In this document: piece by piece, positions 50,595-59,209 of the stretch | Layout: every line of letters begins with the position of its first letter | Position numbering within the stretch: position 1 is the first letter of the stretch | From: Burkholderia sp. SRS-46 | GTDB taxonomy: Bacteria; Pseudomonadota; Gammaproteobacteria; Burkholderiales; Burkholderiaceae | Assembly (NCBI RefSeq): GCF_004343775.1 | Contig: NZ_PTXL01000011.1 | Coordinates: 242,225-306,224 of the forward strand | DNA length: 64,000 bases | Reading direction: 5' to 3' | Made by a program: the position numbers and the translations under genes | Notes under the pieces: generated by a model | Database searches by the model: none | The model's input: only the letters and a program-made list of their open reading frames with translations | Told to the model about the DNA's origin: nothing

Positions 50595-51456
50595 GCGCCA
50601 TTCCCCTTTTGATTCGGATCATCCTCGCGCTGACGGGAGCCTCCGGCGTGCCCCGCTATCAAAGCGTTGTTTCAGATTGATGACGGTTGATTAGCCATCC
50701 TCACCACACTGCCCGCGTCGTCCTGTCCGATACCGCCATCGTCGGCCGGGCTGCCGCGCGATCGCCCCGCCGCCGATCGCACGCACTCACCGACAAGGAC
50801 GAAGCCCGTGCGTGAAACCCGCAGTGCGCCGCCCGATAAAACCCGGCCTTTCCCACATGCGTTCGTCGCATCACGGCTTCCACCTACCTAGACGGAACGA
50901 CATGCGAATTGCCGCAGACATTTTTTCGCATGCGGGGCACGGGCGCGATGCGAACGCAGCGGCGGAACACGACGAAAGGTTTGGCACCGGCCGGTGACAG
51001 GCGGATACGGCTCGCGTTTCGGGGCGCACGACCGCACCGCAAAACGGTGCCGTGGCGCCGCGCCGCGCGACGACGATGCGCGACAGGCCGCCCGCGCGGA
51101 AAGCGCGCGCGGCGTGGCAGATGGCGTTGGGTGGCCCCCGTTTCGTGTGCGTGCCGTTCGCCCGAGCGCGGCATGTCGCCCTTCGCCATCGCTTGCGCGA
51201 CGACGCACGGCAATCTCGGCAAACGTCCCGCCGTCATGCAAACGGAACGCTTTCGCAGCGCCCGTCGTGCATGCAGCCCGACAATCGTCAGGTTTCAACA
51301 GGGAAGGTTTTGTGACATTCGCCAGAAGATTCGCACCAGACCACCGTGCCGCGTGCGAAAACCGGGCTTTTGCCCGGCGTGCGACGAAATTCTGCGGCAT
51401 ACGCGCAGCCGAAACGTCCTAACCATTGAGAAGAACGTCAACGACGGGAGTCACTC
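50595..51456. other. Long divergent intergenic region before the envelope cluster
   Basis: 862 bases between the ShlB gene and the membrane-protein gene. No frame shows convincing protein character, although several stay open by GC bias. The inverted repeat CATGCGAA (50901-50908) / TTCGCATG (50925-50932) is perfect, and CCGGGC-TTTT-GCCCGG (51362-51377) is a short hairpin with four A before it. The region likely holds the promoters of the two divergent units and perhaps a small RNA. I see no consensus boxes I would commit to. Confidence 0.4.
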
Positions 51457-52017
51457 ATGTCGCTCGCCACACTGCTGCTGCGGTGGCTCGCCGATAGACT
51501 GGCGGGCGCCGCTGCCATGCCGCATCCGACGCATCCGCATCCACACGGCGGCCGCCCGCTGCGCTGGCGCGCGCCATGGCTCGCGTGGCAACTGCTTTCG
51601 TGGGTCGCGCTCACGCTGCTGGCCCCGCCGTTCTGCGCGATCGGCGCGCTGCTGCTGATCAATCCGTCGAGCGACCAGCCGCTCTTCTGGGCCGCGGCGA
51701 TGACGATCGTGCCCATCGCGAACGGCGCGGCGATCGTTGCCGCGAACCAGCGCCATCACCGCGCCCCGTTCACGCGCCGGCGCGCGGTGGCGTGGTACGG
51801 CTTCGCGGTCGGCGCGGCGATCGCCGCCGCGCTGCTCGTGCTGGTGCTGTGGCTGACCCACGCGGTCGACGCGCTGATCGGCCCGCTGGCGGCCTCGACC
51901 GTCGGCACGCGGCCGGCCACGCTCGCGCTGTGGATGGCCGGCGTGGCCTTCGCATTCGGCATCGCGTCATCTGCGCATGCGAGCATCGTGCATGCGTGGC
52001 TCGCGTTCGACGCGTGA
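51457..52017 (+). CDS. Multipass membrane protein of unknown function
   Basis: A 186-residue protein with an N-terminal helix, a His/Pro-rich loop (HPTHPHPHGG) and about four membrane helices (AWQLLSWVALTLL, FWAAAMTIVPIA, GFAVGAAIAAALLVLVLWL, LWMAGVAFAFGIA). I recognise no family. GGGAG precedes the ATG. It lies 32 bases before gspK on the same strand, so it may belong to the pseudopilus operon. It is not a recognisable gsp component. Confidence 0.7.
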   Translation: MSLATLLLRWLADRLAGAAAMPHPTHPHPHGGRPLRWRAPWLAWQLLSWVALTLLAPPFCAIGALLLINPSSDQPLFWAAAMTIVPIANGAAIVAANQRHHRAPFTRRRAVAWYGFAVGAAIAAALLVLVLWLTHAVDALIGPLAASTVGTRPATLALWMAGVAFAFGIASSAHASIVHAWLAFDA

Positions 52018-52049
52018 CGGCCACGACCCTGTTTGCACGAGGAGCACAC

Positions 52050-53042
52050 ATGCATCGTTGCGGGAACGGCCGGCCCCGGGGCGCGCGACGCGAGCGCGGC
52101 ATCGCGATCGTGACGGTGCTGCTCGTCGTCGCGCTGGCGGCAACGCTCGCCGCCAGCGTGCTGTGGCGTCAGCAGGTCGCGACGCGCGACGTCGAGAACC
52201 AGCGGCTCGGCGTGCAGACGATGTGGGTCGAGCGCGCGGCGGTCGAGTGGGCGCGCGCGGTGCTGCGCGCGCAAAGCGCGACGTCGAACGTGACCGTCGC
52301 CGGGCAGCCGTGGTCGTCGCCGATCGCCGACGTGCAGCTCGCCGACTTCCTGCCGCCGGAGGCGGCCGCGGTCAACGCGGAACTGTCGCGCGCATGGATT
52401 TCCGGGCATGTCGAGGATGCGCAGGCCCGCTTCAACCTGATGAACCTCGTGTCCCGGATCGCGCCGGGCAAGCCGTGGCAGGCCAATGGCGAAGGTGTGC
52501 TCGCATACCGGCGCCTGCTCGGCGAGCTGTCGCTGAATCCCGAACTCGCGCAACAGACCGCCGAGTACATGCTGCGCTCGCTGCGTGACGCGAACGGCCC
52601 GGGCGGCTGGCCGCTGCAGCTCGTGTCGGTCGACGATCTCGCGCGGGTGCCCGGTTACGACGCGCGCACGCTCGACGCGCTCGCGCCGCACGTGACGATC
52701 CTCCCCGATCTCGCGCCGGTCAACGTCAACACGGCGGCCGAACCGGTGCTGGTCGCCGCGATCCCGTCGCTGTCGCGCAGCCAGGCGCACCGCCTCGTCG
52801 AGCGGCGCCGCACCGCGTACTTCGTCAGCACCGGCGACATCGCCGAATACCTGACGCCCGTGCAGGGCAACGCGACCCTGCCGGACGGCGCGGCCGTCGG
52901 CGTCAACAGCGGCTACTTCATCGTGCATTGCCGCATTCATTCCGCACGCGTCAACGCGCGCATCGACACGCTGATCGCCCGCTACGGCAGCGGCAACTTC
53001 AGCTGGACCTCGGTGATCTGGGTGCGCCGGCTCGCGAGTTAG
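52050..53042 (+). CDS. gspK: Type II secretion minor pseudopilin GspK
   Basis: A 330-residue GspK. The prepilin leader RRERGIAIVTVLLVVALAATLA has the Gly before the cleavage site and the hydrophobic helix; GspK typically lacks Glu5, as here. The large periplasmic part includes EDAQARFNLMNLV, the GspK signature, and PVNVNTAAEPVLVA of the helix-hairpin-like domain. GAGGAGCACAC precedes the ATG. It is eight kilobases from the other gsp genes and on the opposite strand to most of them. GspI and GspJ are not adjacent. Confidence 0.92.
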   Translation: MHRCGNGRPRGARRERGIAIVTVLLVVALAATLAASVLWRQQVATRDVENQRLGVQTMWVERAAVEWARAVLRAQSATSNVTVAGQPWSSPIADVQLADFLPPEAAAVNAELSRAWISGHVEDAQARFNLMNLVSRIAPGKPWQANGEGVLAYRRLLGELSLNPELAQQTAEYMLRSLRDANGPGGWPLQLVSVDDLARVPGYDARTLDALAPHVTILPDLAPVNVNTAAEPVLVAAIPSLSRSQAHRLVERRRTAYFVSTGDIAEYLTPVQGNATLPDGAAVGVNSGYFIVHCRIHSARVNARIDTLIARYGSGNFSWTSVIWVRRLAS

Positions 53043-53071
53043 CGGCGGCACACCCACCCGCGCATGCTGCG

Positions 53072-54691
53072 CTAGTTCAGCGAAGGCTCGCCCAGCGCGA
53101 CGGGCCGCACGACCTGCGTCGCGCCCGCATAGCCGAACGACAGCCGGCTCACGCTGGTCTCGCGCACCTCGCCGAGCAGCCGGTTCCAGTCGTCGATCGA
53201 CACCAGCAGCGCGATCGGCCGGTTGTATTTCGTCACCATCACGAGTGCCTCGCTCGCGTGCCGCAGCGCCTTCGACGGGTTGCTGCTGAAATCGCGGGTC
53301 GCCATCGCGATCGTGCGCAGGCTGAACACGTTCGATGCGGCATCGTCGCCGTCGTCGTGCAACAGGCGCTCGAGCGTCGCCGCGCGCAGCAAGGCCTGCG
53401 ATTTCGCCGACAGCTTGTTCTCGCGCCGCTTCCGGCGCTCGCTGCGCGGATCGACGTGGATCGCGAGCAGCCGCACGATCTGCGCGAGCGTCGTCGCCGG
53501 CATCTGGTCGTAGCGGCGCCACCATTCCGGCGGCAGCGCGATCATCATCCCCGCGTAGGCGGCCGCGACGCCGGCCGCGATGTGGGCCGGCAGCCGCTCG
53601 GCGTCGCGTTCGTCCAGCTCCAGCGCATGCGTGACGACGTTCGCCATCACGCTGAATACGTTGTATGCGAGCGCAACGATGCCGCGCGCAAGCAGCGCCG
53701 CGCGCGCCGGCACGTTGCCGCCCAGGGCGTCGCCCGGCACGCCGCCGAGCACCGCGTCGAGCGGCAGCGGCAGCGCGTCGCGCCAGCGCCGGCACGCCAG
53801 TTGCGCGACCTGCAGCGCATCGAGCTGCGACGCCGGCGCGTTCGTCAGCACGCGCAGCGGCGCATCGGCATCGCCGCGACGCCACTCGATGCGCCGCAGC
53901 GCGACGCCCGGCTCGCCGTCGAGGCGGACCGCCTGCTCGACCACCTGCCCGCCGTCGAGCGTGCCGGCGTCCTGCCAGTCGTCGAGCGCGCCGCACGCTT
54001 CGACGCCGCCATCGTCGCGGATCACGAACGCGCTGCCGCGGCGCGGCCAGCCCGACAACAGCGCGCCGATCTCGAGCGGCGCGTCGACGATCCACAGCTC
54101 GCCCGGCTTGACCGCCTCCAGCACCGCGACCACGAACGCGCGCGCATGGATCCGGCCGCGCTCGGCGGGCAGCAGGTCGACGATCATGCCGAGATCCGGA
54201 TCGTAGACGGGTAGCGCGCGCGGGCCGTCGGCCGGCGCGTGCCCTGCCTCGTCCGCATCGAACGCGTGCGCGGCGCGCATGCCGCCGCCGTCCAGCACCC
54301 GCAGCCGCAGGCCGCCCGCCGCCCGCGTCCATTCGCGCTCGCGCAGCGCGGTCGCGGGCAGCAGCAGCTCGACGCTGTCCTGCACGAGCGCGCGGCCCCA
54401 GCCGGCGCGCAGCCGGCTCATCCGGTCGTGCAGCGCCGTGACCGTCGCGCCGAACCCGGCCGGCAGCCCGGCGACAGGCGCATCGACCGGCCGCGATCGC
54501 GCCGCGATCGTTGCGATCGCATCGACCGCCAGCGAGAACAGCGACTCGCGCAGCTGCTCGCCGTCCGGCTCGTCCTCGATTTCCGCGGCGACGTCGACCC
54601 ACTCGTCATGCAGCGCACACTGCATGACGAGGCGCGCCATGATCGCCATCGGGCTGTGCTCGACAAAGCGTTCCACGACCGTGCGTATCAC
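53072..54691 (-). CDS. Domesticated IS4-type transposase fused to a Phd/YefM antitoxin-like domain
   Basis: A 539-residue protein from GTG 54691 (a GTG at 54730 is also possible). Residues 1-445 follow IS4-type transposases: VERFVEHSPMAIMARLVMQ, the LRLRVLDGGGMR strand with Asp134, GELWIVDAP with Asp203, VIRDDGGVE, VLTNAP, then LAYNVFSVMANVV and YAGMMIALPPEWW. The third acidic residue and YREK-type motif are gone (RRWRDALPLPLDAV). Residues 463-512 match Phd/YefM antitoxins (MATRDFSSNPSKALRHASEAL, VTKYNRPIALLVSIDDW). No toxin gene is visible beside it. The DNA-binding part may now be a regulator. No terminal inverted repeats were found. Confidence 0.72.
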   Translation of the reverse strand: MIRTVVERFVEHSPMAIMARLVMQCALHDEWVDVAAEIEDEPDGEQLRESLFSLAVDAIATIAARSRPVDAPVAGLPAGFGATVTALHDRMSRLRAGWGRALVQDSVELLLPATALREREWTRAAGGLRLRVLDGGGMRAAHAFDADEAGHAPADGPRALPVYDPDLGMIVDLLPAERGRIHARAFVVAVLEAVKPGELWIVDAPLEIGALLSGWPRRGSAFVIRDDGGVEACGALDDWQDAGTLDGGQVVEQAVRLDGEPGVALRRIEWRRGDADAPLRVLTNAPASQLDALQVAQLACRRWRDALPLPLDAVLGGVPGDALGGNVPARAALLARGIVALAYNVFSVMANVVTHALELDERDAERLPAHIAAGVAAAYAGMMIALPPEWWRRYDQMPATTLAQIVRLLAIHVDPRSERRKRRENKLSAKSQALLRAATLERLLHDDGDDAASNVFSLRTIAMATRDFSSNPSKALRHASEALVMVTKYNRPIALLVSIDDWNRLLGEVRETSVSRLSFGYAGATQVVRPVALGEPSLN

Positions 54692-54834
54692 CTGATCACC
54701 CCATCCCTGTCTGGTTGCGCGCGTGCGCACACTTGACGCGCCACTTCAGGCGCAGCAGCATCGTGAACGACCGGATGCGCGCGATGCCGACGCGTCGCGC
54801 CCCTCCGCCCGCAATCGATGCACGAGGCCCCCGC

Positions 54835-55662
54835 ATGTACGTAGACCCCCGCGTGGCGCACGGCCGCGCCCGGTTCGACATGAGCCGCTCGCCCCGCCTG
54901 TTCGCCGAGGAACGGCGCTGGGAGATCGGCGACGTGGTCACGCGCGGCATCGAGCAGTTCGCGGGCGTGCGCAACCGCCGCAACCTGATGCGGCTGCTCG
55001 AACGGCAGATCGCGCCGAAGCTCGCGCGGCTCGGGCTCGAACCGTACGTCGGCGCGCTCGGCCGGCACGAAGGCCTGTTCGTCAATTTCTCGACGATGAG
55101 CGCCGAGCACGGCCTGCGCGAATTCCAGCTGCAGCTCACCGTGCCCGAACTCGTGCTGCGCAGCTTCGCGTCGAGCATGATCCGCCCGCACGCGGTCGCG
55201 CGCTGCATGCAGCGCAACGGCGTGATGTCGCTGGCGGAGATCGAACCTGAAACGCGCATCGCGTTCGTGATCGCACGCGTGATGCGTGCGCTGGCGCGCG
55301 CCGAGCAATGGCGCCAGGTTGGCGTGCCGACCCCGCACGGGCTGTTCGTCGGCGCGCTGACCGACGGCGACGACGTCTGCATGAACACCTACTTCCGGCC
55401 CGGCGACAACGACCGGCCGTCGCGCTGGAGCGGCTTCGCCGGGCTGTTCGCCGCGATGCCGGACTGGCGGCCGGACCAGGTCCGGCACGGCGGCGATCTG
55501 CTGCAATGGATGGTCAACCATATCGTGGCCTTGCAAGAATCCGCACCGTTCGTCGAACGCTTTCCTTTTCTGCTCGAACCGCATCGCGACGCCGACGACC
55601 CGCTCGACGCGGCCTGGGCCGGCGCACGCGCCGGCGCGCACGACGATCCGGCATCGCGCTGA
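54835..55662 (+). CDS. Hypothetical protein divergent from the transposase-like gene
   Basis: A 275-residue soluble protein with no domain I recognise. It is Arg-rich, with an N-terminal FDMSRSPRLFAEERRWEIGD and helices up to LERQIAPKLARLGLEPY, then mixed alpha/beta with HGLREFQLQLTVPELVLR. ATG 54835 has GAGG upstream; the frame is open from 54715. It is divergent from the domesticated transposase, 143 bases apart. It could be its partner, but no evidence shows this. Confidence 0.65.
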   Translation: MYVDPRVAHGRARFDMSRSPRLFAEERRWEIGDVVTRGIEQFAGVRNRRNLMRLLERQIAPKLARLGLEPYVGALGRHEGLFVNFSTMSAEHGLREFQLQLTVPELVLRSFASSMIRPHAVARCMQRNGVMSLAEIEPETRIAFVIARVMRALARAEQWRQVGVPTPHGLFVGALTDGDDVCMNTYFRPGDNDRPSRWSGFAGLFAAMPDWRPDQVRHGGDLLQWMVNHIVALQESAPFVERFPFLLEPHRDADDPLDAAWAGARAGAHDDPASR

Positions 55663-55937
55663 TGCCGGCGGCGCGGTTCCTGACTTTTATTGCTCTCTTG
55701 CTCTCTCGGTGGCGGCAATCCGGAGGCCGTCCTCGTCAGCCCCCGGTTCCGCTCAACGGTCTCACTTCACGCCCCTCGTACTCTCGTTTACTAGGTCGCA
55801 ACGGGGGCGCCTAACCCGCAGACTTTCTTGCGATACGCGCCGCGTGCCGTCAAATCGTTCGCCAAGATCGCCATGTTCCGGTAGGGTTGCCGTGTCACGC
55901 CGCCGTCACAATCGCGACACTTCAACGGACCTGCGAC

Positions 55938-56204
55938 ATGCCCTTGCCCAGCATTTACCTGACCGCACCGATAGCGTCGACTGATTCGGAAATATGGTTT
56001 TCGGCATACGGATTCGGATGGGGCTATGCCGCGTTCGCGCTGTCGTTCGATACGCTGCACCAGCACCTCGGCGCGTCGGACACGAGCCATCGCCAATGCG
56101 TGCTGGCATTCGAACTGAACCGGCAGCGGATCGAGCGCGCGGTCGCGCTGCGCGCCCTCCCGCTCGCCGGCGAGCGCATCGCGCTGCTGCCGTCGGATCT
56201 CTAG
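55938..56204 (+). CDS. Small DUF1488-like protein
   Basis: An 88-residue protein. The pattern F-x-A-Y-G-F-G-W...ALSFDTLHQHLGAS, then CVLAFELNRQRIERAVALRAL, resembles DUF1488-type proteins. Soluble, with no signal peptide. The 275 bases upstream contain no gene I can support. Confidence 0.55.
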   Translation: MPLPSIYLTAPIASTDSEIWFSAYGFGWGYAAFALSFDTLHQHLGASDTSHRQCVLAFELNRQRIERAVALRALPLAGERIALLPSDL

Positions 56205-56243
56205 GCGCATCGAGCGCACCGCCTGCCGGCCTCGGCGGCCGCC

Positions 56244-56495
56244 TCAGTGGATCCGCGTCGGGCCGCCCGATTCCGGCTCGCCGAGCATGCCGAGTACGAC
56301 CCACAGCCAGATCAGTTCCTGCGCGGCGCCCGCATGCGCGGCGCTCTGCGTCTGCCAGCGCCGGAACGCGTCGAGCTCGTGCTCGGTCGCATGGCCCGCG
56401 CGCAGCCAGAGCAGCCAGCGAACGGCGCCCTCGCAGATCCCGTCGGCGAGCGCCTGCGCGTCGCCGGAATGTTCGTCCCGTTGCGATATGGTCAT
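56244..56495 (-). CDS. Standalone DUF4880-like domain (FecR N-terminal module)
   Basis: An 83-residue protein that matches only the N-terminal module of FecR proteins: GAVRWLLWLRAGHATEHELDAFRRWQTQSAAHAGA aligns with ASAWLLRLRSGEATPDDADAFARW in the full FecR beside it. It has no membrane or periplasmic part. It lies 234 bases downstream of fecR. It could be a cytosolic sigma-binding decoy or a relic. Confidence 0.6.
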   Translation of the reverse strand: MTISQRDEHSGDAQALADGICEGAVRWLLWLRAGHATEHELDAFRRWQTQSAAHAGAAQELIWLWVVLGMLGEPESGGPTRIH

Positions 56496-56728
56496 GATCA
56501 CGCCACCGCCCGAAGCTCATTGAACGCGTCCTCCCCGTGCCACGCGTCGATACGCTGCACGGGGCGCCTTGCCGCACACGCCTCGGGTCCGACGACGCCC
56601 CGCCGGGCGGCCGCTGACGGCAGCCCGGCGTTTGCCGGCCCTCATGGATGAAGTCGAATCGAAGGCGCGTAACCCGCAGAACGCGGGACGCGATGGCGGC
56701 GGCGCAACATGCCGGCCAATGCCGGCGG

Positions 56729-57700
56729 TCAGCTCAGCAGCACGATGTTGCCGGGCAGGCGCGTGACGTGCGCGCCGTACAGGCGGCCGACCATGTCGAT
56801 CACGTCGTCGAGCCGCGCGATCGGGAATTGCGCCTGGATGCGGTTCGCGCCAAGCGCGGTGCTGCGCAGCACGACCTTGCCGCGCCGGTAGCGGTTGATC
56901 TCGTCGACGACGTCCGCGAGCGGCACGCCGTTGAACACGAGCATGCCGCGCCGCCACGCGCTGACCGCGCCGGGATCGGCGCGCGACACGGGCTGCACGC
57001 CACGGTCGTCGTAGGTCACCTGGTCGTCGGCGCGCAGCGTGCGCGTGCCGCGCGGGTGCGCGAGCGCGACCGTGCCCGACAGGCAAGTCACGCACACCTG
57101 CGCGCCGGTGCGCCGCACGTTGAAGCGGGCGACCGTGGCCTGCATGCGGCCGCCGCCCGCCACCACCACGACCGGCCGCACCGCCGCCGCATCGATCTCC
57201 GCTTCGCCGGCCACCACCTCGACGCCGCGCGCCGCGACGCTCGCGGGCAGCACATCGACCCGCGTCTGCGTGTTCAGCTCGACCGTCACGTTCGCCGCCA
57301 GCGCAACCTGCCGCTGCTCGCCGGTGCCGGTGTGGTAGTCGGCCGCCAGATCGGCCAGCGACGGCCAGAGCGCCATCGGCGGGCGCAGCGTGAGCCACGA
57401 CGCACCCGCCGCGACCGCGAAGCCGACGAACGCGCGCCGGCCCGTGCGCATCGTGCGCTCACGCTTTGCAACGTTTGCCCACGCGGCGGCGGTGCGTTCT
57501 TCCTGCGCGAATTCCGCGGCAGCCGTATGCAGCGAGCCCCACGTGTCGCGCAGCAGGTGCGCGGCCTGCGGACGATCCGCGCACCAGCGCGCGAACGCGT
57601 CGGCGTCGTCCGGGGTCGCTTCCCCGGAACGCAGACGCAGCAGCCACGCGCTCGCTTCCTCGAGCGGATCGTGTGCGGTATCGGCCTGGGCTTTCGTCAT
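56729..57700 (-). CDS. FecR-family sigma-factor regulator
   Basis: A 323-residue FecR: a DUF4880 cytoplasmic module (about 10-60), a membrane helix near 90-107 (RRAFVGFAVAAGASWLTL), a FecR periplasmic domain (about 115-225; NVTVELNTQTRVDVLP) and a C-terminal FecR_C/STN-like part (GMLVFNGVPLADVVDEINRY). It controls the ECF sigma factor encoded 11 bases upstream. ATG 57700 is used; TTG 57715 also fits. Confidence 0.9.
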   Translation of the reverse strand: MTKAQADTAHDPLEEASAWLLRLRSGEATPDDADAFARWCADRPQAAHLLRDTWGSLHTAAAEFAQEERTAAAWANVAKRERTMRTGRRAFVGFAVAAGASWLTLRPPMALWPSLADLAADYHTGTGEQRQVALAANVTVELNTQTRVDVLPASVAARGVEVVAGEAEIDAAAVRPVVVVAGGGRMQATVARFNVRRTGAQVCVTCLSGTVALAHPRGTRTLRADDQVTYDDRGVQPVSRADPGAVSAWRRGMLVFNGVPLADVVDEINRYRRGKVVLRSTALGANRIQAQFPIARLDDVIDMVGRLYGAHVTRLPGNIVLLS

Positions 57701-57711
57701 CGTCCGGATGC

Positions 57712-58260
57712 TCAAAATTTGCGGGGCCCGCCGCGCGAACCCGTGTACGACTCACCCTCTTCCTGCATGCGCTGCAGGCAGTACTTCATCGCCGCGCTCA
57801 GCTCGCTTTCGACCAGCCGCAGCGAAATGCCGAAGCGCTCGGCAATCTCGCGATTCAGCAGCCCGTCCACGCGGGCCGCCAGCAGGATCGCCCGGCGTCG
57901 CGGCGGCAGGCCGCGCAATACGTCCTTCAGCGTGTCGACCTTGCGCCGCGCGGCGACGATGCGCTCGGGATCGGCCACTTCGTCGGGCAGCTCGAGCAGC
58001 GTCTCGACATCGTCGTCGTGCAGGTGACGCCGCTCGCGACGATGCTGGTCGATCGCGACATTGTTCGCCATCCCGAGTATATAGGCGTCGGCGTTGGTCA
58101 CCTGCGTGGACACGTTCGCGTTCTCGAGGCGCAGCCAGGTTTCGTGCAGCGCGTCGGCGGCGCCGTCCTTCGATCCGGTCACGCGCTCGAGGCGCCTGAC
58201 CAGATACGCGTAGCGCGACGCCAGCAGCTTCCTGAGCCCGGCGCGGGTGGTGTCGGACAT
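57712..58260 (-). CDS. ECF-family RNA polymerase sigma factor, FecI-like
   Basis: A 182-residue ECF sigma factor. Region 2 (about 10-80; DAADALHETWLRLEN and ANNVAIDQHRRERR) and region 4.2 (about 115-165; LPPRRRAILLAARVDGLLNREIAERFGISLRLVE) are both clear. It belongs to the FecI group by context. It is preceded by the STN-TonB-C gene six bases upstream and followed by fecR. Targets are probably the envelope cluster or gsp genes, which is inference. Confidence 0.92.
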   Translation of the reverse strand: MSDTTRAGLRKLLASRYAYLVRRLERVTGSKDGAADALHETWLRLENANVSTQVTNADAYILGMANNVAIDQHRRERRHLHDDDVETLLELPDEVADPERIVAARRKVDTLKDVLRGLPPRRRAILLAARVDGLLNREIAERFGISLRLVESELSAAMKYCLQRMQEEGESYTGSRGGPRKF

Positions 58261-58266
58261 GGCCGC

Positions 58267-59007
58267 CTAGTTCCGTTCGGCTGTCTGCGGACAGCGGAAA
58301 TGCACGCCGTTGCCGACCGGCCGCAACAGGATCGTGACCGGCTGCGGCAGCGCCGCCGGCGGCGCCGCGTCGAGCTTCAGCGCGCGCAGCGCGCGCACGA
58401 TCGCCGCGTCGCGCGAGGCCAGACCACTCGATGCCACCATGTTGACCGCCACCACCGCCCCCTTGTTATCGATGCGCACTTGCGCGACGAGTCGATAGCT
58501 GCCCGGCACCGCCGCCGGCTGCGCGCACAGCGCATCGATCAGATGCGCCTGCAGCAGGCCCGCGAACGCGCGCCGCTCCTGCGAATCGCCCACGCCGTCG
58601 ATCGGCAGCGCGGCGTCCGCCGGCGTCTCGAGCGCGGCGGGCGCCGCGTCGCCGGCGGGCCGCGCGACGATGATCGCCTCGTCCGGCCGCGCGAATTCCG
58701 CGCGCAACCCGGTTCCCGCCAGCACCCGCTCGAGCGCGTCGCGGGGCTGGAACTCGCCCCGCACCGGCGCGCTCGTCCGCCCGTCGAGCAGCGGCGCGGG
58801 CGCCAGCACGATCAGCTCGGTGATCCGCGCGAAATCCTGCAAGGCCTTCGCGAGCGGCTGCGCGGGCAGATCGAAGTGCGCCGTGGTACCCGGCTGACGT
58901 CCGGCGGTTCCGGTCTCCTGCGCCTGCACGACACGCATGAACAACGCGGCAAAGGCGAACCACGCGACGATCGCCAGGACACCGGCCGGCGCCCGTGAAC
59001 GAATCAT
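58267..59007 (-). CDS. STN-TonB-C signal-transducer protein
   Basis: A 246-residue periplasmic protein. The signal peptide ends near VQA, before Gln30. An STN (secretin/TonB short N-terminal) domain spans about 45-116 (FDLPAQPLAKALQDFARITEL), followed by a TonB C-terminal-like domain (about 148-231; YRLVAQVRIDNKGAVVAVNMV). There is no beta-barrel. In FecA-type signalling, STN contacts FecR. Here the same domain is separate from any receptor and fused to a TonB-C-like fold. It is encoded just before the sigma factor. Confidence 0.85.
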   Translation of the reverse strand: MIRSRAPAGVLAIVAWFAFAALFMRVVQAQETGTAGRQPGTTAHFDLPAQPLAKALQDFARITELIVLAPAPLLDGRTSAPVRGEFQPRDALERVLAGTGLRAEFARPDEAIIVARPAGDAAPAALETPADAALPIDGVGDSQERRAFAGLLQAHLIDALCAQPAAVPGSYRLVAQVRIDNKGAVVAVNMVASSGLASRDAAIVRALRALKLDAAPPAALPQPVTILLRPVGNGVHFRCPQTAERN

Positions 59008-59209
59008 GAATGCCTGGACGGAAGTGAGGTTGCATGCTGCCGACGGATCCCCCGCGCCCCCGTGAGCGGCCCGTGGCAAGCGAATGACGGATTGTGCGCG
59101 GAGTCTATGACAGTGAGGTGAATTGTGCAGCGGGCCGGCGCAACGGCAAGCCGCGCGTAAGGCGGCCATGCGCGTTCGACACGACGGCCGGACGCGATGC
59201 GTCGTGCGA

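Noticed and set aside
51362..51377. CCGGGC-TTTT-GCCCGG hairpin as a terminator
   Set aside because: The stem is only six pairs and the minus-strand T run is four; no minus-strand gene ends just before it.
50909..51658. A plus-strand open frame in the long intergenic region
   Set aside because: No ribosome site, composition is Arg/Cys-rich like shadow frames, and it runs into the start of the real membrane-protein gene in another phase.
53072..54730. A complete IS4-type insertion sequence
   Set aside because: The third catalytic acidic residue and terminal inverted repeats are not seen, and a C-terminal antitoxin-like domain is fused, so it is not an active element.
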